Shown: positions 36,499 to 48,700 of the stretch, in pieces
Position numbering within the stretch: position 1 is the stretch's first letter
Layout of the letters: every line of letters starts with the position of its first letter
NCBI RefSeq assembly: GCF_949628215.1
Contig: NC_134279.1
Coordinates: forward strand, 12,072,041 to 12,136,040
Direction: 5' to 3'
Origin: Phalacrocorax aristotelis
Taxonomy: Eukaryota; Chordata; Aves; Suliformes; Phalacrocoracidae
DNA: 64,000 nt
Made by a program: the position numbers and the translations under genes
The notes under the pieces: model-generated
Told to the model about the DNA's origin: nothing
Database searches by the model: none
The model's input: only the letters and a program-made list of their open reading frames with translations

Positions 36499-39400
36499 AG
36501 ATGTAGTTTTGACCTAATACAGGAAGGTATTAATGCACCAATGCAAGAACCAGTAAAACCCAATCATGTTCAGAACATTTCTTCCTTCAGTCATAGGTAT
36601 AAAGTACACCACCACCACAACCAGCATGTTCAACCCACAAAAAAAAAAAATCACAAAAACCCTCCAACAGCAACAGCAAAACCCCACAACCCCCTCTTCA
36701 ACTTAGAGCCTGTTAAATTCTAAAATGTGATTATACTCTTTAGTTGAGCAGGGGGCCCAGCAGGAGAAACAGTAGCAAAACAACACCCTACACCCACTCC
36801 TGGGCTGCTGCTGCTGAACTCATGAATATTGCAGAAACATTTTAGCTTGATGAAAAGGAGAGTGAAAAGATCAAATAAAAGCACTGAGTAGGAAAAATAG
36901 TTCTCTGAGCCATTCACAGTGGGAGGAGAAAAATATACTGAAAGTGAAGGGAGGTCCTTTTAGACTGGAGAACATTGAGATTGGAATGACATGATTTTGC
37001 TCCGTCATCATTAAAATGCATTGTTTTTTAAAATACCACATTTATACAGCTGTTTTCTGAGCCAGGGATGTAAAAAATGGGGGAAGCTATTCTTTAAATT
37101 ACCTGTTTCTGAACGTTAAATCAATCCTATTTATTGTTCTTCATGTGGCAGGTATGAGTGGATCTAAGAGTGAAGAGTGCCACCATCAGGCCGACTGGCT
37201 AAATGGAAGCAATTTTTGTGAAGGTTAGTAACTCCCTCCTTTCCCAACTTCAAGGTTTACTTCTGAAAATACTCTTCAAAATTCTCTTATCTAATCTTAC
37301 CTGAGCAATCAGACAAAGTTGATTGATCAGGTTATTTACAGGAGTTAGAGATTCCTCTGAAACCTCACACTCTTTTTGTTATTCTCCCTGTGTCACAGCA
37401 CGTGCCTTTCTTCTCAGGTTTCACATTTTTCCACTTGGGGTCTGAGTTGTCTTTTGACTCTTTCATATAATGGCAACTAAATCAATCCTGGTCTCTTTTC
37501 TTTTTTTTTTTTTTCCCTTTTTGTTTAGTCTTTGAACACAGGTTCTTTGGTTTCATTTATCGATAATCAAGAGAATAGTGATTGTACCTTCATTTAGTCT
37601 TGATGGAGAGCAGAGATGGGCATGTTGAGAGCCACCTTAACCTCTGAATTAACAATATATTGCAAGATCTCAACAAACATGGCAGCTTCATTCATCACAT
37701 TTCATTCACACTGGGACTTCTTGAACTCAGAGGCATAGAAACATGTATTTGTTCTTTCACAGAATAAAATAAATAATCAAGTAAGTGGATTTCATTAAAA
37801 AGTTCATTAAAAGTGAAGCTCACTGCAACAAGCTGAGTAACAGACTAAATCTTGCCTTGGGCAACAAGCAGAATTTATTTACTTTTTGTCCCTTTATCTT
37901 CCAACCCTCTCATGTCAGACTGTGATGGATGAAGTGAAAAGAGTTTCCACACCAAAATCTGAATTCTCAGCAAATTGTTGACAGCTGGTGTCATTCCAAA
38001 TTAGAGATAGGCTATTACTAGTGATCAGCTTATTCCATGAATTTAGCCTTTTTGACTGCTTGCAAATTATTTGTGAATTGGTTTTGATTTTTCATGGGCA
38101 TTTGTTTGTAATTGATTTTTGTTTGAGATACTGTTTGTGTGGGTAAATGTTAATCATGTGGGAAACTGGTTTATCCCTGTATAAGCTTTGTAGTATTTTT
38201 TAGATATTCATCTCGCTATTTTAATTCTAACCAAAAGAGGTTATTTTCTACTTAGCATTTATTCACTAGCATATTTTTTGAGAATTTGTTTTGTGAAAAA
38301 TTTAAATTATGATAGAGAGATCTGCTATATGAACCATTCAACAAGTCTTTCTGAGTAAGTATACTCAGCTCTGCCTCTGTGAGAACATTCCTGCTAAATG
38401 AAACCTTTCTATCAAATGCTTTACGACTGGACAGGACAGAAAGGTCACAGCAAGCACCACAGCAAAAGCACATTTTCTTTGCAAGAACGTGTAAAAATAA
38501 CATTATGCTTCATTTGTGTAATTCTAATTCAGTGATCTCCTTTATCAGTTTCTTTCAGATTTGTCAGCTCGCTAGACACTGACGGTATCAGCAAAAGAGA
38601 GAAATTAAAGGATATGCAAAAACAAAATACCACACCTGTTTCTTGTTTATATAATTCCTTCCTGATGTGAAGCGTATTACTCTTTCCTTTTTTTTCTCTT
38701 TTTGCAACAGATAGCAATCATTTTAAAAAAGCACCTAAGCAGTAAAAATCTTCAGATTATCATTCTATAACTTGCTTATTATTTGCTCCCTGTCTCATCT
38801 TGGCTCTTTTTCTAAGGAGCAGGATTCCTTCACCATTGATTTTATATTCTAAATCTCACGCTTCTCCTTTCTGACCAAAAAATATGAGAAGGAAAGAAAG
38901 ACCAAACCAAGTTGTGTTGCTCTATGCTGTTTTGATGATTATCTATACAAAAGGAACCTTGCTGCAGTGCTAGTAGAATGATCTTGATCATCTGGAAAAT
39001 TTTGGCATGGAGGAGAGACTTCGCTCTACTTTCTGCAGGTTGCTTGAACCAGTTCTTTTCCTTACCGATTGTAGGGCGTTTTGTTCAACAGGGTCTTTAA
39101 ACGCTTGCATACTATCTTTACTTCATATTTCTCAAAGCACAGAATTCATATTCATCGTTCCTGATCATGTTCGGTAGGAAAAATAGTCCCAGAATAACTC
39201 TTTACTCTCTAACTTTTATTTTTCAGTTTTGGGAGATTTTTTTATCTCTCTCTCTCTTTGCCCTTCAGTTAGATCTAGAATCAAAAAACAGCCATTCTCT
39301 ATATTTAGTTCACCAGTGGTAAAAGATGTCAGAAATCTCAGGGGACACTTGTCTCGTAGGAAGAGACAGGTCTGTATCAAAAGTGAATTCTATTTAAAAT

Positions 39401-40020
39401 GGGCTTTAGTTTGCGGAGATCTCATAAGCACATCTCTAATCAAAATGGAGTAATTGCTGCACCAAAGCAGCATTCATACAGAATATACATTTCAGTGCAG
39501 CTGAGCTTGAGAGGGAAGATTAAAATGATTTCAGGAAGGGATATGCATGATTCAACACCGAGTAAAGGAATAATCTTTAGAGAACACAGAAAAGTGGCTC
39601 TTCTCAGAAGTATAATTTCTGCTGCATGCAAAATGCATTAACATGAGAAAAGAGGGTTGTGATAAGGTTCCATAATACTGAAGCTACATTTGTTTGTTCT
39701 GATGCTCGTTGTGCGACATCAGTATTTATTGCCTTACTGATTTGCATTATATGTCAATACACATGCATCATTTCTGGGGCTTCCATGAATCACATTGCTC
39801 CTTTCATTTTTCAGGTGCCACAATGTCAGCCGGACTTGCGCTGCCTCCATTCAAGACTGATAAATTCAGCAATGATAGTCACCCTCCTTTTTCAGTATAT
39901 ATGCAGAATGTCTTTGCTAATTAAAAATGATCTAGCGTTGTAAAGGTACTTACAACACTGATGTCGTTTTCATCCCTGTGAAAACTGCACCCCTTACAAC
40001 ACCCCACTGATAGAGAATTA
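36499..40020. other. Non-coding DNA, no gene seen
   Basis: AT-rich, with an A-run near 36639-36649 and a T-run at 37501-37514. Two weak exon-like segments on opposite strands at 37152-37356 are discussed under findings. No transposon recognised. Confidence 0.55.
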
Positions 40021-40164
40021 CTACTATTATTTTCATTTTACAAATGCAAAATTGCCATAGACAGAAAAAATGAGTTCTCCAAGGTTATACAGTAAGTCTA
40101 TAGCAAAGAGAGGCATTATCTGAGATTTCAAAGCTTCAGGCTAGCACTATAACTATTGGACCAA
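40021..40164 (-). mobile_element. MIR-type (CORE) SINE, worn, minus orientation
   Basis: Reading the plus strand, the order of motifs is that of a reversed MIR. First comes attattttcattttacaaat, then ccaaggttatacagtaagt (the CCAAGGTCACACAG block), then a tail cactataactattggacca, the worn tRNA-like head. MIRs are old amniote-wide tRNA-derived SINEs without coding capacity. Divergence is high, so the family call is by motif order rather than by close match. Confidence 0.6.
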
Positions 40165-40213
40165 ACACTTGTCTTCTTTTCAAGAACATACAGTATCCTA
40201 AATAGAGAAGTGA
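40091..40213 (+). repeat. Local duplication, copy 1
   Basis: This 123-base segment covers the end of the MIR and about 50 bases of its flank (ttttcaagaacatacagtat). It reappears about 309 bases downstream. The match includes ttcaggctagcac against ttcaagctagcat and actattgga against gctattgga. Confidence 0.65.
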
Positions 40214-40399
40214 CACAAATCCTTAGAGGAAAGAAAATTAATCCTAAAGCACACATTTCAAATCTGTATATAACATTACGCCTACCGTACAATTTTCCCA
40301 GTACATTTCTGAAGCTTTAAGAGTATCAAGTATCAGAGAAGCCTAGATTCAGGTGCTAGTCTTTTTTTTTTTCTCTCTCCCAAATAAGAAATGAACCAC

Positions 40400-40523
40400 A
40401 GGAAGTCTCCAGCAAATAGAGAATTACCTCAGTTTTCAAAGTTTCAAGCTAGCATTACAGCTATTGGACTAAAAATTAATCTCGTTTTCAAGATCCTTCA
40501 GCATCCTGAACAAAGAGGTGATA
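40400..40523 (+). repeat. Local duplication, copy 2
   Basis: Diverged second copy of 40091-40213, including the non-MIR flank (ttttcaagatccttcagcat). By eye about three quarters of positions agree. Only the last part of the MIR is present here. Confidence 0.65.
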
Positions 40524-41946
40524 ATAAGCTACTGCAAATTTGAAAGCAAGTAGGACTGTTGTTTGATTACTTCACTGCACAGTAAGTAGAAACAATAAAG
40601 CATGACATTTTCATATATTTTTAACAGTGGTTGATCAGAGTTTAAGGCAGGTGATACTGAAGTAGGAGAATCAGAATGAAGAAGGGGAAGACTCTTACAT
40701 AATGTTTATTTTATTAATTCTCTCTTTTGTTCAACTCTGTTTAAAGAGAAAACAGACTGAACTTCAGGTTATTCTTACTACATAAAGGTGATAACAGTTA
40801 TTAAATTACAATCCCATTAACTTAGTATATTAGCCTTTTTTAAAAAAACTTCAGGAGTATTTCAGTTTGTCAAAGTAGACTGGTTCTTAAAAATGGGGTT
40901 GAAATCTCTTTCTGTCAATCTAAAATATAGGAAATAAAAAAATTTTTTCCAACAGTTTTATAAATGGAAAGGGAACAGAACAAGCAAGAGGCAGCATGTG
41001 CTCTAAAGCAGGCTGGGTACCATTTGCAAAAGTCATGTTAACACACCCTGTAACAGACCGGTTCTATTTCTTCTTCAGTTTAGTGGGAGAACTTGGGCCT
41101 TGCTTTTAGTGGTATTATTGAAATAATGAAAGATTGGTAAGCTGGAACCAGAGGGTAGATAAAATGCACAGTTCTCTTTCAAATTCTAGGATGGCTGTAA
41201 TATAAGTGGTGGAAAAAGAAGAAATAAAAAAAGAAAAATCATTATGATATAGATGTTTACAGACCAATTCCAGAGACAGTCTAGTTTTGGGCCTCCTTCT
41301 TTCTCAGATCTTTGACAGTCACATTTGCACATCAAGGTAAACTGTTTGCTTTACACGTTGACTTCACTACCACATTTTATTGATATTCATGTTTTAGTGA
41401 AATTCTTAACATTATGTTAATGTAGATCTATGTAAGAGTCTATCCTTTAGAACAAAGAAGTGAAGGGATATGCGAGTGGGATAGTTTTCTAGGATATTTA
41501 TACTGGCTGTTTCTGGAAAAAGAATAATACAAAACCACGTTGGTATTAGAAAACAAAAATATTGACTTAAAAAAATGGGCAATTTGGCAGTGGTATTTGA
41601 CACTGTTGCTAAACTGCCCTACTGACTGCTCTCTGGAGTGGCCTTCCCTACACACTTGCTCAATGAATATATAATTATTTACATCCGAATGAGATTTGCT
41701 TTACTGCCTTCTGCTGAAATCATCTATCAGGGAACTTCCCTAAAGAGTATTACATAGGAAGTCAGTCTCTACAGCCAACATAGCCTTGTCTGGCTTTATA
41801 ATCAGTTAATCAAACTTGATTGAAAAAAATGACAGAGAACACCTCCAGAACAGCCACTGTACTGCAGAGCACTCTAGGAATATGGGAAAATGATGTTCAA
41901 GTCCCTGCTACACACCAGTCAGGTAGATTGCTTCGAAATGGTGTCT
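40524..41946. other. Non-coding DNA, no gene seen
   Basis: AT-rich; no supported feature. Confidence 0.6.
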
Positions 41947-41951
41947 CCCAC
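41947..41951. repeat. Target-site duplication, left (CCCAC)
   Basis: The five bases CCCAC directly before the LTR are repeated exactly at 42884-42888. A 5-bp duplication is usual for ERVL-type integration. Confidence 0.85.
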
Positions 41952-42883
41952 TGTGGTGGGTTGATCCTGGCTGGAAGCCAGGTGCCCACTAAAGCCACTC
42001 TATCACTCCCCTCCTCAACTGGACAAGGGAAAGAAAAGCTCGTGGGTCAAGATAAGGTCAGGCAGAGATCACTCACCAGTTACTGTCAAGGGCAAAACAG
42101 ACTCAATTGGGGAAATTAGCTTAATTTATTAACAAACAATGAGAAGTAAAACCAAATCCTAAAACACCTTCTCACCCCTCCCTTCTTCCTGGACTTAACT
42201 GTACTCCCAATTTTCTCTACTGCGTTCCCTGAGCAGCGCAGGGGGACAGTCACTGGGTGTTATGGTCTGTTCATCACACGCTGTCACTGCTGCCCTTCCT
42301 CCTCAGCAGGAGGACCCCTCACACTCTTCCCCTGCTCCAGGGTGGGTCCCCCTGCAGGGTCACAAGTCCTGCCAGCAAACCTGCTCCAGTGTGGGGTCCT
42401 CCCTCCACAGGTCCTGCCAGGAGCCTGCTCCAGCATGGGCTTCCCACAGGGTCACAGCCTCTGGCATGGGGCCCTCCACGGGCTGCAGGTGGCTATCTGC
42501 TCTACCACAGACCTCCACGGGCTGTAGAAGGACAGCCTGCCTCACCATGGTCTTCACCACTGGCTGCAGGGGAATCTCTGGAGCACCTCCTCTCCCTCCT
42601 TCTTCACGGACCTTGGTGTCTGCAGGGTTGCTTCTCTCGCATATTCTCACTCCTCTCTCTGGCTGCAGTTGCACAGGTTTTTTTGTTCCTCCTTCTTTAG
42701 TACTTTGTCCCAGAGGCACTGCCACTGTCGCTGATGGGCTCAGCCTTGGTCAGCAGCAGATCCTGTCTTGGAGCTGGCTGGCATTGGCTCTATGGGACAT
42801 GGGGGAAGCTTCTATAAGCTACTCACAGAAGCCACCCCTACAGTCCCCCCGCCACCAAAACCTTGCCACAGAAACCCAATACA
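41952..42883 (-). mobile_element. Solo LTR of an avian ERVL-type endogenous retrovirus, minus orientation
   Basis: A 932-bp element bounded by TG at 41952 and CA at 42883, with a perfect CCCAC target duplication. Its ends are those of a very common bird LTR: plus-strand start TGTGGTGGGTTGATCCTGG and end AAACCCAATACA. The minus strand is the sense strand: it carries AATAAA (complement of 42125-42130) towards its 3' end. No gag, pol or env lies beside it, so this is the product of recombination between two LTRs. The U3-like part (42330-42550) contains repeated CTGCTCCAG...TGGG units. Its richness in G and C creates the longest open frames of the window (up to 262 codons on the plus strand, 121 on the minus). 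They are not genes: the longest runs across the LTR boundary into unrelated DNA. Confidence 0.93.
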
Positions 42884-42888
42884 CCCAC
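42884..42888. repeat. Target-site duplication, right (CCCAC)
   Basis: Exact match to 41947-41951. Confidence 0.85.
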
Positions 42889-45539
42889 ATTGCAGGGAAG
42901 TATTTTCACCACTGTTATTGCAGTACTCTTTTCTGCCTGCACAGGAAAGTGGTACCTAGGAGGAGACGAATGGTTGACAGCCTTGTGCAGAAGGAGACAG
43001 CTCCCTGCCCAGAACTGCTGCCTGTGTTACATAGGCTAACCATGGTCTGATTGCTCAAGTGCCATGGAAAGCATCACGATCCTTTCTTTTTTCTTTTCTG
43101 TATTAAAGGATTCTTTCTACAGACCTGTAATTCACATTGGGTACAAGCTAAACTTCCTAACACAGAACTGGATAGCAACCAAAAGTTACATGCTGGAATA
43201 GTGAGAAAACTTTGGAGGTCCCTTCTTACAGGACTACCATCAAGAAGAACAAAATACACACCTTTTTTTTCCCCCCTCATCTGTTCCGTTCACTTCTAAA
43301 TAGGTTAAGGAAGCTAAGTGATATCTGTACTGCATCCGTACAAAACATCTTTTCCAAACGCTTTCTTTGTTGCCACAGATAAAAGTTGTGGAGCAGCTCA
43401 GAGGTACAATCACCTCAGTAAACAACAGAAATCCATTTAACTTTGTTGTCTCTCTTGTTGTGGTGTGTTGTTAATAAATTAAGAAAAGAACCAAAGGCTA
43501 TTTTCCAAGTGTGACTTTGTTTTTCAGCTTCAGAAAGCATCCCTAAAGAATTTCAGAAGGGGTGTCAATATTAGAGTGTATGACTAGAACTTTGCTATCA
43601 CTTTTTTTCAGGTCTGCTGTAAATTAAAAGCAAAGCATGAGGTTCAAGTTGTGACAGCCTATCACGAAGGTATGAACCAGGTTTTTCTGATACTCCAAGT
43701 GAGTGTTTCAACCACATCGCAGTTAGTTAATGCCTTGGTCATTGCTCTAGGTGAGATGATTCTTTCAGGTTCAGTTGCAAAGCCTGTTGTAATGCATTGT
43801 ATGTCTCCAGAGTCTCTTATTGAAAAAGCTATTTTCACTGAGGTAAAATGGGTTTTGCTAATAGTGAACTTTGCAAAACTGCACTCAGCTGGGTTACACT
43901 GTATGTAATTGAAACTATATTCTTCTTTTCAGTTTTCCTCATGGCAGCAGAGACATACCTCATCACTGTAATTAAGTCATTATAAATATACATTGATTAT
44001 TCTGAAACCTGTGGTCTGATGTAAAAATCCCAGCATTACTGTGCTTGAAAACATCGCTTTGACATATTACTTACCATTACAGTATTGTACTCCAGCAAGA
44101 TTGTAAACTATTCAGTATAATACTCTCAAGGGAATGGGGGAGGGAAGAGATATAAAATCAAAAACTTGGTACTGTATCCTCTAGTATTGATTTTAGTAAA
44201 ATTGTGTAGTGCTTTCTGTAAAGGGCTAAAATACTCCCCTGCTTTGTTTTGGCTGTGAGAGTCAGACTTTTCATCTATCTAAACCTCTAAGGTTAAACCT
44301 ACAACACTATTTAAAAAGAGTTTGCAATCCAGCACTTTATAAAAAAGTTCTGCGGATTGACACAAGCTGGGAGATGTAAAACTCAGGGATGTGAATAGCT
44401 GGCAACGAAATTAATAGTGTGGGCGGATTTATAATGTATATCATAGAACTGTATATCCAGGATTTCTGTGTTTCATCTGAAGGTTTTGGCAGGCTCTTAC
44501 TATCTTAACATAAACTGGGTGAGAGAAACTTTTTTCTTTCTTATAACTAGTGAACAAATCAGTTCTACCCCTTTTTATTTCCTTAATCCAGCCTTTCTGA
44601 TTTTGCAACGTTATTTTCAGTTTTATTGGCAACAAGAGAAATTTACTTTAAAATTCATATCCTGTAAGAAGGCGGCCCAAAGCCTTAGTGCTGGACAACA
44701 CTGCCAAGACAAAGTTGAAGGATCCTGTTTGTCCTTCCTATGCCTGTTATATGTATGACCCTCGCTTCAGACCCCTCGACTCATTATGAAGTTGGTGATT
44801 TAGCTGTTATATTGTGCTGTATTTATTAGCATCCGATGGCTCCATAACTTCAGTCTCACCTGTCAGTGACTCTCTGTTCTCTCTCACAACACAGTCCATT
44901 AAAAATACTAAATTTATCACTCACATTCACTTGCTTTAAAAGTGTATCAAGTGGGAAGGAAAACATAGTGTATTAATTATCAAAGAGCCCAGTGTACTGT
45001 GCAGTCACCATTACTTATTAGTAGCTGCTTGTCAACAGCACCTTTGTTTATCTGAACTTTAACAAGCGTTAATTTTGCTATTCTTCAGATTTGTGAAAAC
45101 TTCTGTTACCTACAAGTACAGTGTAAATGTTCCTCAGGAGGAGGCACTGGATCACCTGCTGGGAAATCGGTGATTTTCAAAGTGGCTAGATCTCTCAGTG
45201 CTACTCAATGTCATCCTGTCACCATCCAGAGGAGAAAGCAGGCTGGCTGGTTGCTCGGCTTCAGCTCCGTGAAATAACTGTCGGCAAGGAGGCACAGAGA
45301 AATGAATGTTGTACCTTTTAGACCTCCACTCACCACAACAGAAGCTCAACTTGCTGCTTTTCCTCACTTCTCTGTCCTCTGCTGGAACCAGTCACCCGAG
45401 GAATTGCCTGGGGACATGACTTCCTTCTAGAGTCCTGACCATCAGAAGGATTGGCCATTTGCTAAGCAGAGCCACATGTGTTGTGATCACAGGAAGGATG
45501 TGGTCCACTGAAGCAGAAATCTTAGGATGTTCAGTCCTA
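42889..45539. other. Non-coding DNA, no gene seen
   Basis: AT-rich, with T/C-runs near 43261-43276. The patch 45150-45440 is less AT-rich but has no supported gene or recognised repeat. Confidence 0.55.
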
Positions 45540-45790
45540 TGTAGATTTCAGAGAAGGACAGAGGTGTCGGAAGGGACAGCTGTAGCTTTATCTAGCTCGG
45601 TCTTGGAAAACTCCAGGGATAGGAAGCCCACAACTGCTTGGGGCAATGTCGTCTCCACAGCTTTTTGGGGGGCTGTATCACTCTCCTAGTAAAGAAGGTT
45701 TTCCTAATATCCAGCCTAAATGTTCCAAGCCAAAACTTGTGGCCATTGTCCCTCATTTTACCATCTGTCACTACTAGGATGTACTGTCTT
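45540..45790 (-). mobile_element. Old CR1 LINE fragment, minus orientation
   Basis: Reversed CR1 3' part with the usual order of motifs: AAAACTCCAGGGATAGG, CCACAACTGCTTGGGGCAAT, then AAGGTTTTCCTAATATCCAG and TTGTGGCCATTGTCCCTC. It is diverged and truncated, has no coding capacity left, and both borders are approximate. Confidence 0.8.
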
Positions 45791-48700
45791 TATCATCTGC
45801 AGTTTCTATGAGTTAAATATTTGGGGCCAGCCCATGCTTCCTGCAAACTTTTCCTCATGTTTGTCAGTAGTTTCACCAGCTTCGGATCAAGCCTACATAC
45901 AAATTTGACTATATCCATTTTGGTAATCTGAACCCAGCAAATCTGAATAACAACATTAATGGTAACTCATTGAACCATGCCTGGTTATAATGCTGACTTC
46001 GGTTTGCAGCAAAGGAGGAGCGTGGTGCTGGATTCTAAAATGAATATGTCAAAGCATACATTTTGCAGATCAGTAGAGGATGACTGATCTTTTTTATGCC
46101 TCTAAACATATTTATTTTTTCACTCGTAATATAGAATTCTATGGAGAGGGTTCAAAAACAAAAAAGGTAAATTCATTGCTAACCAGGTAATTCCACAAAA
46201 GTAGTATAATTATATGCTTTCAAAGCTGTGCATTATCATGCCTAAATGCTAGGACAAAGACTGCTTAAAATGCTCTTTATAAAGAAATATGGTTATTTCC
46301 TGGCTTTAGCTGAGGGATGGGCAAAGACACGCTTAAACACCAAATGATTTGAGTCTAATGTAGCAAAACAGTTAAGTGTGACCTTAATTCTAATGATGAA
46401 TTTAATTCATAGCAATATCTAAAGGATACTTAAATTTAGCCCTTTGATCCAGAGTACTACTTTTTTCTTTTTTTTAAGTGCTTGATATCTATTTGAAAGT
46501 GCTATTCTAGTGTTAACTTTGAATTTCTCACCTTTTCACTCACAGATATCCCTATTTATCATTTATCTAGTATCTGTAGTAATAATATCAGTAATATGAT
46601 GCTAACTTAAAAGTTGATCAATATTGGCCAATCTATTATGTACAACTGCTTTTTGAATTAGGATATAGCATCCTTAACCAGATCGCTTACAATTTTGGTA
46701 CAACTCCACAGAACTGAAGATGGTGACATCTTTGTAGCTGACAATAAAAAGAGGAGGAACAAGAGTCAGCAGAGAACTAAACAGCTAGCCTAAAAGAACT
46801 GGGACTGATGAGATTTTTATGAACGATATTGACAATATTCTTATATTAGTATGAATATTAGGAGAAATAAATTTAATACACTTGAATTGCATCCATTCAA
46901 CTGAACACTGCCTCTTATCTCCAGACTTTCTGGAACTCTGGATCCTCATTCAGACAAACATGACTATTGCTTTCATCCTTCAAAGGTAAATTAATTGAAT
47001 TGCATATAAATAACTTGGAGCTGTTACGGGAAGAAATAATAAACCTGTTTCTTGAGCATGGATAGGAAAACTTTTACTTCACTTTTTATAGAATTGTAGT
47101 AAAAAATTCGTAAAAAATATTTCATCTAAATAAATCGCTACTACCATCCCTTTATATGACCAAGGTAGCTGTTGGCTCCTGAGCTCTTGCAAACCATCCC
47201 AGTGGTGATTTATATTTCAAGTCTGCTAGAGGCACATAGATTCTGAAACTTATTGAAATCCTTTAGGTTAAAGGGTGCTATATAAATCTCGTATGCTTTA
47301 CAATATTTTTCCCTGTCAATGAATGCACACATATTTTCAGACATCAAGCAGAGATTGCACTGGGAATTTTGCAATACTGATGGGATATTGTCACTAGCAT
47401 CACAGCGGTTATTGAATAATATGCATATTAAGGAAGACAACTGAGACCAGAGGTGACCTCAAAGTGAAATTCCAATCAGTTCATTGCAGCTCTTTCTGGG
47501 AACAGGAGAGATCTCATTATTTTGATCTGTACTGTCATTTGCAATACAAGCATACCCTTTAGTGAACCTTTCTAAAGCTGTTTATACTTACAGATTAAGA
47601 TTCACAGTCTACTTTCCTTTGCAGGCCATTTAGGGAGTATCTGCTGCATGTGCAAGTCTTTATACTTTTTATTGAACTATATGCTTTTCCATTTCTTTTT
47701 TCTTTGGCTAAACTAATCGTGTGTTGATAGGAGCTCCTACTGCAGTAGAACAAACAGCCATGCTCTTTGTAGAGTTCAGCCATAGAAGGATGAAGAGGAA
47801 AGGAATGATTAAAAATGTTTTCCTAACTATTTTCTAGTAATCTCTATGCTCTATGGAAAGAGCATCTTGAAAACCAAAGAAACATCCATATATTCATTCC
47901 TGTCTTTACGTTTGTGAAGTAAATGGTAAACTTAACTCTATTTTCTTTCTCTTCTTTCCCCCCTGAAAATAAAATGCATTATCTGTTCACCTTAAAACAA
48001 GATGTTTCTATTCTCTTAGAAAGATGCCTAAGGAAATCTTCAGTTCCTAATCTAATTCTTCCCTTTTTTCCACAGCAGATAGGCACCTTCAAAAGTTATG
48101 AGAAAGTGCTTTAAACTCATACTTGCAAAAGAGACATATTCAACCACTGTGGGGAAGCGTGCAGATAGCTGCAAGATTCTGCTTCCTGGAAACCCTGCAA
48201 TATTGCTGCCAGACCTTGCAATATGATATTTTTTAGCAGAAATAAATTAGTTGAGCTGATCTGAAGATCTCAGTTTTCCATGGGTTCTTGGAGTGCAACT
48301 CCCTTCTGTTAACTCATCACTGAATGGAGATGCTTTTTATATAGTATTTTAATGCTGAAACTGTCTCCAAATACAGGAGCTGGATTCACATCATTCCTCT
48401 GCCTTACACCTCTTAATCCTGTTTATCCCATCTGTCCAGAGAATCCCAATTATGCTGAGCTATAGCACAGAGGAAAGCATCCTGCCTTTTTGCTGAAGTT
48501 ATTCTATTTACTTAAAAGAAGTCAAGACTTGTCAGGCAAAAATTATCAGCATTAGCTTGGTTAGGTAACCAGTATGAGTTGTCCTGATACCTAGTCCTTG
48601 TCTGACTGATACCTTATCTATTCACATAACATCTACTTCTTGTAAAAACACATGAAGTTAATAAACTAAGGTCTCTCTCAAGTGAAAACTTTATTATGAG

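Noticed and set aside
44000-44140. Possible minus-strand exon ending at a gtaagt donor (complement near 44071)
   Set aside because: All three frames of the plausible segment contain stops.
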